Assembly (NCBI RefSeq): GCF_014839805.1
Contig: NC_051142.1
Location: 16,090,589-16,154,588, forward strand
From: Manduca sexta
Taxonomy: Eukaryota; Arthropoda; Insecta; Lepidoptera; Sphingidae
Direction: 5' to 3'
Length of the DNA stretch: 64,000 nt
Shown here: piece after piece, positions 1 through 10,935 of the stretch
Layout: the number at the start of each line of letters is the position of its first letter
Position numbering within the stretch: the stretch's first letter is position 1
Notes under the pieces: generated by a model
What the model saw: only the letters and a program-made list of their open reading frames with translations
Database searches by the model: none
Told to the model about the DNA's origin: nothing
Translations under genes and position numbers: made by a program

Positions 1-168
1 CTTCCCATGATGTGATAGGGGACGAGCCTATCTCCATATCGAGGACAAATTCCAGACTGCAGGCTGATACTGAGCAGAAAAATTAAATATTTCTTTTCCC
101 GATCGAGGATTTGAACCCGGGACCTTACAGCTAAATCGTACCGCGTACGCAATACACCACCGCGGCAG
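1..168 (-). repeat. tRNA-headed SINE, family C, truncated by window edge
   Basis: Read on the minus strand, this has a tRNA-like head with a B-box-like segment (reverse of 'gatttgaacccgggacc', about 109-125), followed by a body that also occurs at 27097-27270, 42408-42660 and 44085-44330. Its 3' part lies before base 1. It is a retroposon and not a tRNA gene, because the tRNA-like part has no acceptor stem and continues straight into the SINE body. Confidence 0.7.
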
Positions 169-1175
169 ACATAATGAGACTCACAGGTAAATGACTACGT
201 CGGTAGACTTATTGTATTGCGTGAGCGGTACAATCAAAAGTTTGAATTTTTGTATGTGTTTGGTAAAGAAACAAGTGTCTTTAGTCTGTATTATGTGGTT
301 AATGATACGCAGAGATGACACGACTGCGCTGATATTTTCAACATAGAGACGAATGAAGCGATAAAAACTCAATATTATTCATGTAATTTACTAACCCAGA
401 TATTTATTGAGTTAATGCCTGTTTTGAATCCACATTTAAGTATTAAGTTTTTAGATTATTTCATTCACGAAGGCGCGTCCCACTTCGATTTGAAGGGAGG
501 TGTTATAGGGTAAGAGAACTGATCCCATCACTTTACCCGACTTTATCCATCGTAGTATGCGTGCACTTATGCTGTTCACGCACATTGCAAGCAATTAGGA
601 AAAGTAGCGGAATGATAGCATACGTCTCCCGTTTATACAACTTCAAATTATTTACGTCTTCATAGCATATTATAAAGATATTGGTGGGAAGGCTGGTGAT
701 CAGTGGTGCGAACTTTGTGTGTAATACAAACAACTCAATTACGACAGGTGAAGGTCGCGCTCGCACGTACACTGAACAAATGCAAAAAATGTTGACGTAA
801 TATATCATGACGTAACGGATTATACACACTTTTTATCGGTTTATTGGGGTCTTACCACTTTATTCTAATGACTAATTAACCCCATAATTAGCTTATGTGT
901 CTCTCAGTCTCAAATTAGGTACTTAACGTAAATTAGAAAGTGGTAAAACAGTATGAAATTAAAACCTGAGTAGTAAAAACGAACTATAAAGCATAATCTA
1001 GAAGGATTTTATGTAAGAAGTCATCTGGCCGGAGCAAAAAATAAACTATCTGATTTTAACGTGCGAGGCCTCTGTAAGGCTTATTCTAGGGTAGAGAAAT
1101 ATCAGTAAGTTCCTAGTCCCTAGTTTTAACAGTTCCTTCAGTAAGATCTAAAAAAAGGTCTTGCAAGGCACAGTA
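169..1175. other. Intergenic, no gene seen
   Basis: AT-rich sequence. The ORFs here are short (63 and 98 codons) with no recognisable domain, no signal peptide and no convincing splice context. I see nothing else. Confidence 0.6.
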
Positions 1176-1206
1176 ACACACACACACACACACATACACA
1201 CACACA
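1176..1206. repeat. (AC)n microsatellite
   Basis: Dinucleotide AC run with one interrupting T, about 30 bp. Confidence 0.95.
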
Positions 1207-1243
1207 TAAATAGTAGAAACACCATCCAACACCTTGAATTATA

Positions 1244-1420
1244 AAGTATTGTTTGGTATTCTATTGCGCTTGCCATCCTGGAACATGAGATGTATGTCCA
1301 ATAGTTACACTAGCGAAAACGTTCTTCAAACCGGACACAACAGTGACTACACACTGCTGCTTTTCGGCAGAAATAGACATTGCGGTGGTACCTACCCAGG
1401 CCTTCTCTGTTCTGCTCGCA
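1244..1420 (+). repeat. Dispersed repeat REP-2, fragment
   Basis: This segment (gene-like at first sight because a 101-codon ORF crosses it) recurs in diverged form at 45290-45540 and 47425-47640, with smaller pieces at 13235-13280 and 40040-40345. Shared words include the pattern 'cttcaaaccggacacaacag'. It is an unclassified dispersed repeat, so the ORF is not called. Confidence 0.5.
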
Positions 1421-2233
1421 AACAGCGCTTAGACGAAAATTTACTAGTCACTACCCATTACGACAAAATCCAGTGTAGAGACTTTCGTATAAATACTGAT
1501 TTTCCGCATAACCATCCAGGTTTAGTCTGGTTTAGTTAGCACGGATTACGTAACGTTTCCCAACAGCCACAACACAAGTACTAACGCGAGCGAGTCTAGA
1601 AAGTACATTTTGAAATGATCTTACAAAACCTTCGTAATTTGGGTTATCCTTAAATCTCTTTGCTCTGGTTCATAATTATTAGTATAGTTGAAGTGTGCTT
1701 AAGCTGTATGCAGTTCTGAGTTTGATATTCAAGTTGGGCAAATTAAATAGAGTCTTACAAATTTAAAAAATATGCGGCTCGGCTTTTGTCATCGGAATTC
1801 TGCAGTTGATATAGACAAATTCGTTACCTATTACTAAACAAATGGTGACTGCACTAATTCTATCTCATCCTGCTGTCAAGACGACCATGCCGAATAGTTT
1901 TCCGTTAAAGCAATATCTATTTTTTTAAATCCGAAGACGAGCTAAGACACTACCTAACGGTAAGTTCCCTTCGCCCGTGGACCATGGCGTAGCAATGGTT
2001 GTAGAACAATCAAGCCGCTGCCTACCATAAGAAAATAATGCATATTGTGTAATACTTGAAGTTAGTTTAATGATTTTTCACGTCACTATAAATCAAGACA
2101 AGGACGAATGACAAGAAGCGACGTGATGGAAGAATACAACAAACACAAGATTCCATGTTTTGATTGATAAATATTACACCGAGTATATTACTCTTATATA
2201 CCAATATAATAACCCCTATACAGTATTATAATT
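1421..2233. other. Intergenic, no gene seen
   Basis: AT-rich. A short piece at about 1965-2040 resembles part of the repeat at 40052-40250 ('gccgctgcctaccataagaaaataat'-like). No coding exon is supported. Confidence 0.5.
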
Positions 2234-2450
2234 GTGAATTTATCGTTCGCTTTAACGGTGAAGCAAAACATCGTGAGGAAACCTGCACATCTGAGAAGTT
2301 CTCTATAGGAATTTCGAAGGTGTGTGAAGTCTACCAATCCGCACTAGGCCAGCGTGGTGGACTAAGGCCTAATCCCTCTCAGTAGTAGAGGAGGCCCGTG
2401 CACAGCAGTGGCCAAGTATATAATACAGGGCTGACATTATATAGTATTAT
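2234..2450 (+). repeat. SINE family A, 5'-truncated copy
   Basis: Matches the body and 3' end of the full copies at 40667-40994 and 63735-64000: 'gtgaatttatcgttcgcttt' through 'gaggcccgtg', then a 'gggctgacattat' tail. The tRNA-like head is missing. Confidence 0.85.
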
Positions 2451-2689
2451 AATTCTACAATAGAAACAAAAACGAATTTGCCTTTTTCTAAGTATAATCA
2501 TAGAGCTGTCGCTTTTTGCATCACTCTTGCGTCTGATGCAGTATTATTCCTTTAATATTAGTACTTATTCACATAATTACCCTGCATACGCCACGATACT
2601 AAATAAGTATGTATAGTTCACACCTCACGATAATAATAGCTTTAGTTATTACATTAAGGATCACCAGATACGAATTTTTTAAACGGGCA
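2451..2689. other. Intergenic spacer, no gene seen
   Basis: AT-rich sequence between two repeats. No exon is supported. Confidence 0.5.
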
Positions 2690-2868
2690 CATCAAAGAGA
2701 TCCCACTGCACCTGATGGTAAGTGGAGTGGGGTCCAATAGAATGTTGACTAATGCGATATGATTACCCCTCGACAATCGATACAATTATGCCGGCCACTA
2801 CTGCGGGTTTTAATACCTCGAGTTCGGTCGGCGCTATCCTGACGGATATAAAATATATTTTACCATTA
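2690..2868 (+). repeat. Dispersed repeat REP-1, plus orientation
   Basis: Contains 'cacctgatggtaagtggagt' and 'gattacccctcgacaatcga', both shared with 19577-19690 and 56016-56255 (same strand) and with 3437-3685 and 12651-13170 (opposite strand). It is an unclassified interspersed family with no coding capacity. Confidence 0.7.
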
Positions 2869-3436
2869 GCATTATGGTACATAAATGCATCTAATTTACT
2901 TAATAAATCACTAAACAAGAGTTACGTCACTCATACAAGCGCTCGGACCTTTTCGTATTCGAAACATTTGTTGCATTTTACAAACGCGCAGGCGCCGTTA
3001 TGCGTGCCACGGAAGACACTACACAGAATGATTCACTATTAATAGAAATACAAAATAATTCCGATTAACTACACATAATGTAATATTTTTTGTTTTGAAA
3101 ACTCTGTACACTGTGTACAACCAGTTTTGTGAACCTAATAAAAAAAAAATAAAAAAAAAAACTTATTATTGATACACAAACGACCTGCTTAAAAAATGTT
3201 AAATCTCGTCTATATGTTTATCACATGCCAGTAAGAATATAATATTTTTTACTAATATGTTTAAATTCCTCGTACCTATTACATAACCTTCACTTTAATC
3301 AATGTGCGAATTCAATTATATATTTTTTATTCTTTTTTTATTATTGCTTTTGCAATACTCAACACATGTTTTTCCGTATTTTATTATTCATATATTATAT
3401 TATAGGTACTTAAATATTAAAGTCTATTTGTTACGT

Positions 3437-3685
3437 ATGCTGGTGGTAGGATATATTTTATATCCGGATAGCGACCACCGTACACAAGTTGTTAAAACCC
3501 GCCATAGTGGCTCATCTAAGTGTGTCGCGTTCCGGGATCAACTTGTGTATATTCGGTTCTAACAGGCCGGCATAATTGTGTCGACCGCCGAGGGGTAATC
3601 ATCTCTTGTCAATGGACTTTTTATTGGACCCCACTCCACTTACTATCAGGTGCAGTGGTAGGTCTCTTTCATCATCTTTGTCTGC
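3437..3685 (-). repeat. Dispersed repeat REP-1, minus orientation
   Basis: Reverse-oriented copy of the REP-1 family: 'ggtggtaggatatattttat' at the left and 'accccactccacttactatc' at the right. It faces the copy at 2690-2868 about 570 bp away. Two short ORFs here (86 and 62 codons) belong to the repeat and are not genes. Confidence 0.7.
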
Positions 3686-4814
3686 TGTGTAAAATCTGTA
3701 AGGAATGAATAATAACTGGCTTTGTCGTGTCTGAGACCAGCTTAGCCGTGGAATCAATGTGAAACAAAGCCATCTGACTAACTAAATTGCAACTTCGGTG
3801 ATGAATCAATAGGGTTTGAGAGTTCGTCAATATTTTCATAAATCAGGCTAAGTTACATTCAGATAAATATTTTAACTGATAATATAGGATACCCACTAAT
3901 AAGGATTGAAGGTACAGTCAGCCACAAACGTCGCTGAACAAACAATTTCAAATCGAATTTAAAATTTTATGTCCTTATTAAAAATCGTTTTTTCTTCACT
4001 AAAACAAACTTCAAAGAGTTTGCTTCAATTTAAATAAAAAAAAAAATATATTGCGTATGAGGTAAATGGGTAGAAGAGTTTTAAAGTTTTGAATTTATTC
4101 CACTACTTTTGCGACTGACAAGGGCGATCATGAGAAATTGAGTAACAAAAGAAAACTATTCGAGGTGAGAAATAATGGAAATGCAGTAGAATTATGTTTA
4201 CGAAGTTATGTAAATTACGTAATATTTCACACGCGTATGATATTTTTTCATATCGAATGACGTCAAAATACACTAAGGCAAACATGTCACTTATATTATG
4301 AGTGTCATATAGAATAATTGGCTAGTTATTATTAAAAGGTGCTAGATATTTTTTACGTGTATTAATATTGAATAAAGATCACAATAAAATGTATAATAAA
4401 GACAATGGCAGGTATGTAAGCTAATGGTGAACAACAGACCCTAAAGCACTATATAACAAAGACAATACGTAGGTAGGTGGGATGATAGCAAGCGTCCTTA
4501 AGCACCCTACTAAAATATATTTACCCTTATCACACGCCAATGTGGGATCATTAAAATTTGTCACGCATGATGCAGCAAAGACTATAGACGTAAGAGTTCC
4601 AGGCAGATCGTGTTACAATAATCCACATAGTATTACGCAACCTGGGAGTCTAACCAATGACCTCTCAGTCCGCACCTAATATACGCAACCACTAAGCGCA
4701 AACGGCCTAACAAAAGACCAGCGCTGGCTTCACTGTCAGTATATTACTGAGTTGGAGCTCTTTTTGTAACAAACATAGTTAAAGTGCTTTTTTCTGATTC
4801 GTTTGTCTGTTATA
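3686..4814. other. Intergenic, no gene seen
   Basis: AT-rich spacer between REP-1 and the mariner element. Only short, uninformative ORFs occur. Nothing else was recognised. Confidence 0.5.
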
Positions 4815-4816
4815 TA

Positions 4817-6123
4817 CCTAGTCTTGCCATAAATATTGTAATAAAGAAAAAAGAAAATTGTTAACTGCAAATAACATTTATTACTTTTACAGTGTGTCAG
4901 TTTAATACATAAATATAAAACAATTAAAAATATAAAAAGCTTATTCGAAGTGGTCTCCATTGGCTGCAATACAGTCCTTTAAACGATGAGGCCAGTTATC
5001 AATAGAAGCACGCACTCTTTCCATGGGAAAATTCTTCACTGCCAATCGTATAGATTGTTTTAGGGACTCCAAATTATCATGGCGTTTAGAGCAAGCTGTA
5101 CTCTCTAAAACTGACCACAAATCATAATCCAGCGGATTAAGATCGGGACTAGACGACGGCCAGTCTTCAGCTCTGATGAAGTCCGAAACGTTCGATTCCA
5201 ACCAAGACTGCGTGGACCGAGCTTTATGACCCGGCGCCGAGTCTTGCTGGAAGGACCATACTTGGTTATTGAACATGGTGATGTTAAGGGGCTTAACTAC
5301 CTTCTCAAGAATGGTATCTTGATACACTTGTGCCGATGTTTTGATACCTTTTTCACAAAAATATGGCTCAGTCACTCCTTCATAGCTAACACCCCACCAA
5401 ACCATCACTGAAGTCGGATAATGTCCACGTTGCACTCTGTCGACTAATTGGGAAGCTTCCTTAGAGCTTTGAGCATAAATACGGTCATTTTGTTTGTTAA
5501 AATGTTGCTCAATTGTAAAAATTTTCTCATCCGTAAACAAAATTTTTCTGTGACCTCCCTTTGCGTACCGCTTCAGTAGTTGTTTCGATTTTACCACCCT
5601 ATTCTTCTTTAAATTATCAGTTAAGAAATGGCCAGTGCGTCTCTTATAGGCTGCAAGTCCTAAGTCATCTTTTAAAATACGCGACATGGTTCTAGGTGCT
5701 ATCTTCATTTCCCGAGATAAAATCTTTTGCTTTCGGACAGGATTTCTTCGAATTCTTTCCCTTACTGCTTTGACCACCTTTTTCGTACGAACACTACGTG
5801 GACGGCCAGATCTTTTTCTGTCACAAACAGAGGAGGTCTCATTGTACCTATTAATAGCCCGGTACACAAACATTTTACTAATACCAAGTGTATGGAGAGT
5901 TTTAAAAATTGCATTTGGCTCCATACCTACTTTGTGTAATGCTATCACAGCGATTCGGTTCTCTTTATCACCCCACACCATTTTAATATCGCAAAATATT
6001 TTACAATGTATTGGCGCCAAAATGAGAAAACACAATGAACAATCGTATAAAAATGACAGATTCGAAATTCAAATGTAATATTTTTTTATAATTAAGTGTA
6101 ACAGTATTTATGGCCAGACTAAG
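4817..6123 (-). mobile_element. Complete mariner-type transposon (maT / DD37D group)
   Basis: The 1307-bp element is bounded by imperfect terminal inverted repeats. The left end starts cctagtcttgccataaatat (4817) and the right end read in reverse starts cttagtctggccataaatac (from 6123), about 3 mismatches in 23. TA dinucleotides flank both ends (4815-4816 and 6124-6125), the target-site duplication expected of Tc1/mariner elements. It contains a single uninterrupted transposase ORF on the minus strand. Length and layout are those of an intact mariner, so it is probably young. Confidence 0.9.
4941..5981 (-). CDS. mariner (maT-like) transposase, intact
   Basis: Cut-and-paste transposase of the mariner element that surrounds it. 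I start at the Met of MVWGDKEN (codon 5979-5981), giving 346 residues, the usual mariner length. An upstream in-frame Met at 6033-6035 would add 18 residues and is less likely. The N-terminal half looks like paired helix-turn-helix domains joined by a GRPRSVRT linker (GRPR-type motif, residues about 60-67), which bind the inverted repeats. The catalytic residues are D151 (in LFTDEKIF), D247 (in FQQDSAPGH) and D285 (in SPDLNPLDYDLW). The 37-residue gap between the last two makes it DD37D, the maT signature known from silkworm and other moths. No stop or frameshift breaks it, so it could encode active enzyme. Frequent TTATTT/AATAAA-like sequence lies just past the stop (TAA, 4941-4943). Confidence 0.9.
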   Translation of the reverse strand: MVWGDKENRIAVIALHKVGMEPNAIFKTLHTLGISKMFVYRAINRYNETSSVCDRKRSGRPRSVRTKKVVKAVRERIRRNPVRKQKILSREMKIAPRTMSRILKDDLGLAAYKRRTGHFLTDNLKKNRVVKSKQLLKRYAKGGHRKILFTDEKIFTIEQHFNKQNDRIYAQSSKEASQLVDRVQRGHYPTSVMVWWGVSYEGVTEPYFCEKGIKTSAQVYQDTILEKVVKPLNITMFNNQVWSFQQDSAPGHKARSTQSWLESNVSDFIRAEDWPSSSPDLNPLDYDLWSVLESTACSKRHDNLESLKQSIRLAVKNFPMERVRASIDNWPHRLKDCIAANGDHFE

Positions 6124-6125
6124 TA

Positions 6126-6529
6126 TATGTAGTATCTTATGATTGTTGCAAAATAATTTTCTTTTCTTCTTCTTAAAGGTGAAATAATCATAATCACTCA
6201 CAATTCCAAAATAGACTGTCAAAGTTGTTAGTTCCCTTAATTTTGGTACTCAATGATACCGTCACAATCTCACTAATGATGTAGTCAAAGCCTCAAATAC
6301 GCTCCGACCACTTACAGAAATTTCCTCATCCAAAATTTTGAAATTGGTGTGCAATAATCAACTGCTCCATCTAAGTTGTTGTTTTTGGGTCACATTTGAT
6401 CTTGACCCAGAATATGCTTATGATAGGCCAGACTTTCTTAGTTGTTACCATAGTTATTAATTAATGTTTTTTTTTTTATATTTACGCTTCAAATACAAAT
6501 ACGCTACGAATTTTTGACATTAAAATTAA
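6126..6529. other. Intergenic, no gene seen
   Basis: AT-rich spacer. At about 6424-6434 'gataggccagact' recalls the mariner inverted-repeat end, but no partner end is seen, so no element is called. Confidence 0.4.
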
Positions 6530-6625
6530 ACTATTTTTCGGATTTTATCGCGGTTTTAATTATTTTAGTTTTCTCCCGACATTTCGAAGACTTTGCAGCC
6601 TTCATGGTCACGGAGGGGACTGAAG
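6530..6625 (+). repeat. Dispersed repeat REP-3, fragment
   Basis: 'ttctcccgacatttcgaaga' followed by 'catggtcacggaggggact' recurs in reverse orientation at 57196-57270. It is part of an unclassified dispersed element. Confidence 0.5.
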
Positions 6626-7356
6626 TTTTGTTGTTCAGTCAAAGTTAAAATAACTTTGACTTTGCGTATGATCTTCTCCATCATGCAAAATCATTAAAAA
6701 TGTTTGTCAGAATTGTCCTTCAAATTTTGACATGACATCTTGTAACTATGATAATTCAATACTTATCACAAAATCTACTCACGTTTTATATTGTTCTCAG
6801 CGGTATCATCACAACAATAAAAACAAAAAATATATAACTATGACTAATCTAAACCTATTAAATTTTGTACGTAGACTTATGTTGTAAAAAACAAAATCCT
6901 TATCCTTAAAAACCAAAATTCATATCCATCCAGGAGTCGAACCTGTACTTCACTCAGCATCCACGTGAGATAAAATAATAAAAAAAAAATCACTTACTGA
7001 TTGAAACACACGACTACGCAAAACTAAGCAGTGTTAGCAACTGGCGAGTGTTGCGCGACGAAGCCAACGTCGCAACCGCTTGTGAAACACTTTTTGTGGG
7101 TTATACAACTAGTTCTATTCTAACTACGTTTAGGATTTTAACTTAACTATAGTTATTGTAGCAATTTTAGTAATAATTAGCCCAAGGGCGCCGTCAGCTT
7201 AGCAACTATACGATTAGATGATCTAGTAGATGATGATAGATGTTCCTGCGCAAGAGTTCGTCTGGAAGGATGTCTGACCATTTCTACCGCCAGCAATGTG
7301 TAACTGGTATTATTGTGTTGTGGTTAAAAGGAGATTGTAGTCAGTATTATTATAAA
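6626..7356. other. Intergenic, no gene seen
   Basis: Non-coding sequence. At about 6925-6975 there is a tRNA-head-like stretch ('ccaggagtcgaacctg'), probably a degraded SINE remnant. Nothing else was recognised. Confidence 0.4.
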
Positions 7357-7515
7357 CCATCGTGAGGAAATCTGCATACCTGAGAAATTTTCTATAGGTA
7401 TTTTGAGGGTGTGTGAAGTCTATCAATCCGCACTAGGCCAGCGTGGGGACTAAGGCCTAATCCCTCTCACTTGTAGAAGAGGCCCGTGCCTAGCAGTGTT
7501 ACATATATTATTATA
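7357..7515 (+). repeat. SINE family A, short degraded copy
   Basis: 'catcgtgaggaaatctgcat' through 'aagaggcccgtgcctagcag' matches the 3' half of SINE A with scattered changes and a missing base in 'gcgtggggact'. Confidence 0.8.
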
Positions 7516-9195
7516 AACATCTCACATTATATGAGGAAAAGAGCAATGCAGTACCATTCAATACGTTATAGTTCTAAGTTTTGGATGGAGGCTACTTTTG
7601 TAAATACTGATTCCTGTAAGTAATTTTCTAAGACAATTAATGCTAATGATAATAGTTATTGTGTCCATTGGGTTAAAATCCGTGACCTACACTACTACGT
7701 AAATCTTTGATGTCATCATACACTTGATTACTTTATGCGAGCAAATCATAGGGAAACAAGTTGGTGGGTACTTTGATAGTTATGATTTCTACCACCCATA
7801 TAGCCAGAGGAATAGAGTGCATTATTGATCTTTAAGGAGAAAAATGGGATATCCCAAGCCTCAAGTAGTTTGTAATAACGTTTTACAATATGTCCATAAA
7901 CTCAGCAATCTCTGACCCATACAAATATGCTATTTCCTCACGCTTATTTGCGGATTGTTCACAACGTACTAAACGCACAAGGCTATTGTCCTAGAAGGGT
8001 TGTCACCGATTGTAAATTTTATGTATAATTGTTTTATAAGGCGCCGCGTGGATGCTGTAAGTTTGTACCAAATACACGTTACCGAATGGCAGCAATAGCC
8101 TGTTCATAAAACTTTAAAAAAACACTATGAAACTAATATTTGTTTGATCTATATTGCTGAAAAGGTTCAGGGTTTTGGACATCAACGGACGCCGTTTTAA
8201 CGGTCTTCCAGATTGTCTGTACGGTGGAACGAAGAGATCATGTATGATATTAAAGTCGCTGGGTGCAAGTAGGTTCCCGCAGATTGGTATGGTATAGGAT
8301 TATTGATCCTAATATGGTGGATCCGTCGGTTATTAAGTCAGAATCATAATGAACTTTGATGCTGGCTATGAACAGATTCTAAAGAACAATCTCTCTCTCC
8401 CTATTCGAAGATAATGTCGTGATGTTATGTAGCAACCCTACATCTCAGTGACACGTTAAGATCCATACCTTTGTCCCACTATACGACGCAACGCACATAC
8501 ACGCAACCAACCAAAGAATTACTTCTTACGAAACAATTACTATCTACATTATGTTTAAATTATCCTAATTATAAAGATTAGTTTTCTTAATTATTAATGT
8601 AACGGGATATGTAGGAATTTTTGTTAATTATTTAACATATTAATATATGTTTTTATAAAATTTTTCTACATTTCGACACCGTTTCTGTCTGTTTAACAAT
8701 TTTGGTTGGATAGAATATATCAGTTATAGTCAGGAGTAGCTAATTAATAATATAAAAAAAATAGATATAATTAAATATAGTACCTAATTAACTATTTACT
8801 TTGGAATATAGTAGTTGGTGATCAGTACAATAAAGTCCTAAATAAATTTTGTAATAAGTCCATAATTACGAAGATACAATTATTGTACCGTAATGGGTAT
8901 CAAAATCACACGATAAAATTGTCACCCATCCAAATATTACGGTTTAGAGGAGGATTTCTCAAGGCGCGGTAGTGTACGCTTATCTCTAGGGGTTCACCAT
9001 TCGACGGTAGCTGTGGCGCTCGACTATGTATTTCCCGTCGGGAGGGGGAATAGGGTGGTTGGTTAGTTAGTTAAAGGGTTCGCTGTCATCTGGAAACTTT
9101 TACAGAGGTTCATGGAGCCAAAAGTTTGAGAAACCCTGGTTCAGAGGATCAAAGTTAGTATGCCATGAGAGTAAGTGCTTAAATATATTTATTAA
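7516..9195. other. Intergenic, no gene seen
   Basis: AT-rich, with no ORF of note and no recognised repeat head. Nothing can be supported here. Confidence 0.5.
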
Positions 9196-9510
9196 GCATT
9201 TTGTTGCTCGCGGCTTTGCCCGCGTAATAAACCTTTCTACAAAGGTGCCTAAACCACTGTAGTGATTTATATGGCCTACCTGGTGACGCCAGAGTCATTA
9301 AAGGCAGACTATTAAAAGGCAGATAAAAATTCCAAATAAAAAGTAAATTAGTATTAAGCATATTATTAGCCTCCGGTTTAATCCCGGACCATGACCATGA
9401 CCATAAACCATAGTCTATCCGAGAGCCAAATTTCTATTTCTAGGTAAACTTCATCAAAATCCGTTCAGCTATTTCTGCGTTTTCTTGTAACAAACATTAT
9501 GAGAACCTTT
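9196..9510 (+). repeat. Dispersed lepidopteran repeat REP-D, degraded
   Basis: Has the common 'gctcgcggctttgcccgcg' start and 'aaaatccgttcagctatttc' interior seen in other REP-D copies, best preserved at 31228-31866. The class (non-autonomous LINE- or Helitron-derived) cannot be settled from sequence alone. Confidence 0.6.
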
Positions 9511-10555
9511 TTCCTTCATAATAATAGTTACATTATAAACAGTAAGTACCTGTCTGCATGCTTCCAAACATTAAATACCTAGGTATAAAGAAACTTTATC
9601 GTCAACAAGCCTCAAACAAAACTTGAGGACGTGAAAACTTAAAACTAAGAGTTGTTTAGGTTTAAAGGATGTTACAGAGAAATGTATATAATGTATTCTA
9701 TATATGGTATTATAAGACTAAAATGATGTCCGATGACCGTAGTTCTATCAGCCACGCTTTGTAATTTATATAGATCTGGGAGGTATTATAACTATATATA
9801 CCCTTCTGGCTTGCTTCTAATTAAAAACCGACTATTAGGCGGAACTGCGCCGATGGTTGCGCTTTACTAGGCATTTTTCAGAAGACCTCAACGCTGTTTC
9901 TAATGCCCCGAATACCTATTCGGGGATGGACCTACATCGCGGGGTTTTTATTGGGATGACCGCGTAGGATGTAGGTATATAATATAAGGGACTCGATCTA
10001 GCGATCAATGTATACCATCTATCGGCTAGCTTAAAGATGGTTGGTGAGACCAGTAAGCCGAAAAATATCTGAGTCTGGAGAGGCATAAATGCATTTTTCC
10101 GGAGAAATAAAAATAAATATTAATATAAGTGAATGTTAGCTCGACTCGTCGTTACGTTTGAATATTAAAAAAAGAAGTCCTTGCTTACTTGGCATAAATA
10201 TAATGAATGTTAAATAGACTTCCGTATAAGTAACCTAACATTTATAATATACATATATATCAAACCTGTACGTACATTAATGTTGTAATTAATTTGCATT
10301 AAGTAAGCGGTCACTGAACTCAAAAATAAGTACGTTGTTTTTCTTTTTTCGGGGTTTTGACAGGACTTTCACTGTCTGAAACATAATCTTGCTTACATAA
10401 ATGATATTATTATTTATCTAATTAATCTGATCTTTGCAAGTCTAGTGGCTGACCATTAAGACTGCGAATAGGGAAGTTCTATATCTAGTTAGGCAACAAA
10501 AATTTGGTTAATTTATCTATATCACGACTAAAGGACTTTTGGTAGTAAAAAAAAA
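9511..10555. other. Intergenic, no gene seen
   Basis: Mostly AT-rich. A GC-richer patch at about 9835-9975 ('ggcggaactgcgccgatggt', 'gaatacctattcggggatgg') looks like a repeat fragment but has no second copy in the window. Confidence 0.4.
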
Positions 10556-10935
10556 ATTACTTGTCCCGACGCATACCAAAGGAAGGCAGATACTTCGGCG
10601 AACCGAGCATGGACCGGTTGCGCCTATCTGCCTTCTACTCACAAGTGTCGTTTATTCGTTCATTTAATTGAGGTAATTGAGGCCTCGACCATTTGCTGGC
10701 GTTCACCATTCCTCCCATCCTAAGAGGGTTCCTTCTCGTTCGCCTACGCTTTCTTCCCCAGATATCCCCTCCCCACTTTCTTCCAGGACCCTGTAGTCGC
10801 AAAGCCGGGGAATTCCAGTATCCCATTCGCAGGTTTCCCCCGGTGTATAATGCGGGATCCGAACCAAAAAAAAGTACGCCACCAAGGCTGTCAGTCAGTC
10901 AGCAAGGCAGGCTGGTGAAATCGGTGTAGTTTTTT
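10556..10935. repeat. GC-rich putative repeat fragment
   Basis: GC content is well above the surroundings. An imperfect inverted repeat is formed by 'ggaaggcagata' (about 10581) and 'tatctgccttc' (about 10626). ORFs are open on both strands (up to 78 codons) with no recognisable domain, which is typical of GC-rich non-coding repeat sequence. The family is unknown. Confidence 0.4.

Noticed and set aside
1..168. tRNA gene
   Set aside because: The B-box-like part belongs to a SINE; the cloverleaf cannot be completed and the sequence continues into a repeat body. The same holds for the heads at 27097, 40667, 48577 and 63735.
5686..6078. 130-codon plus-strand ORF
   Set aside because: It is the antisense shadow of the mariner transposase.
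10635..10929. Overlapping ORFs on both strands
   Set aside because: They lie in a GC-rich repeat-like block where stop codons are rare. No domain, splice signal or signal peptide.
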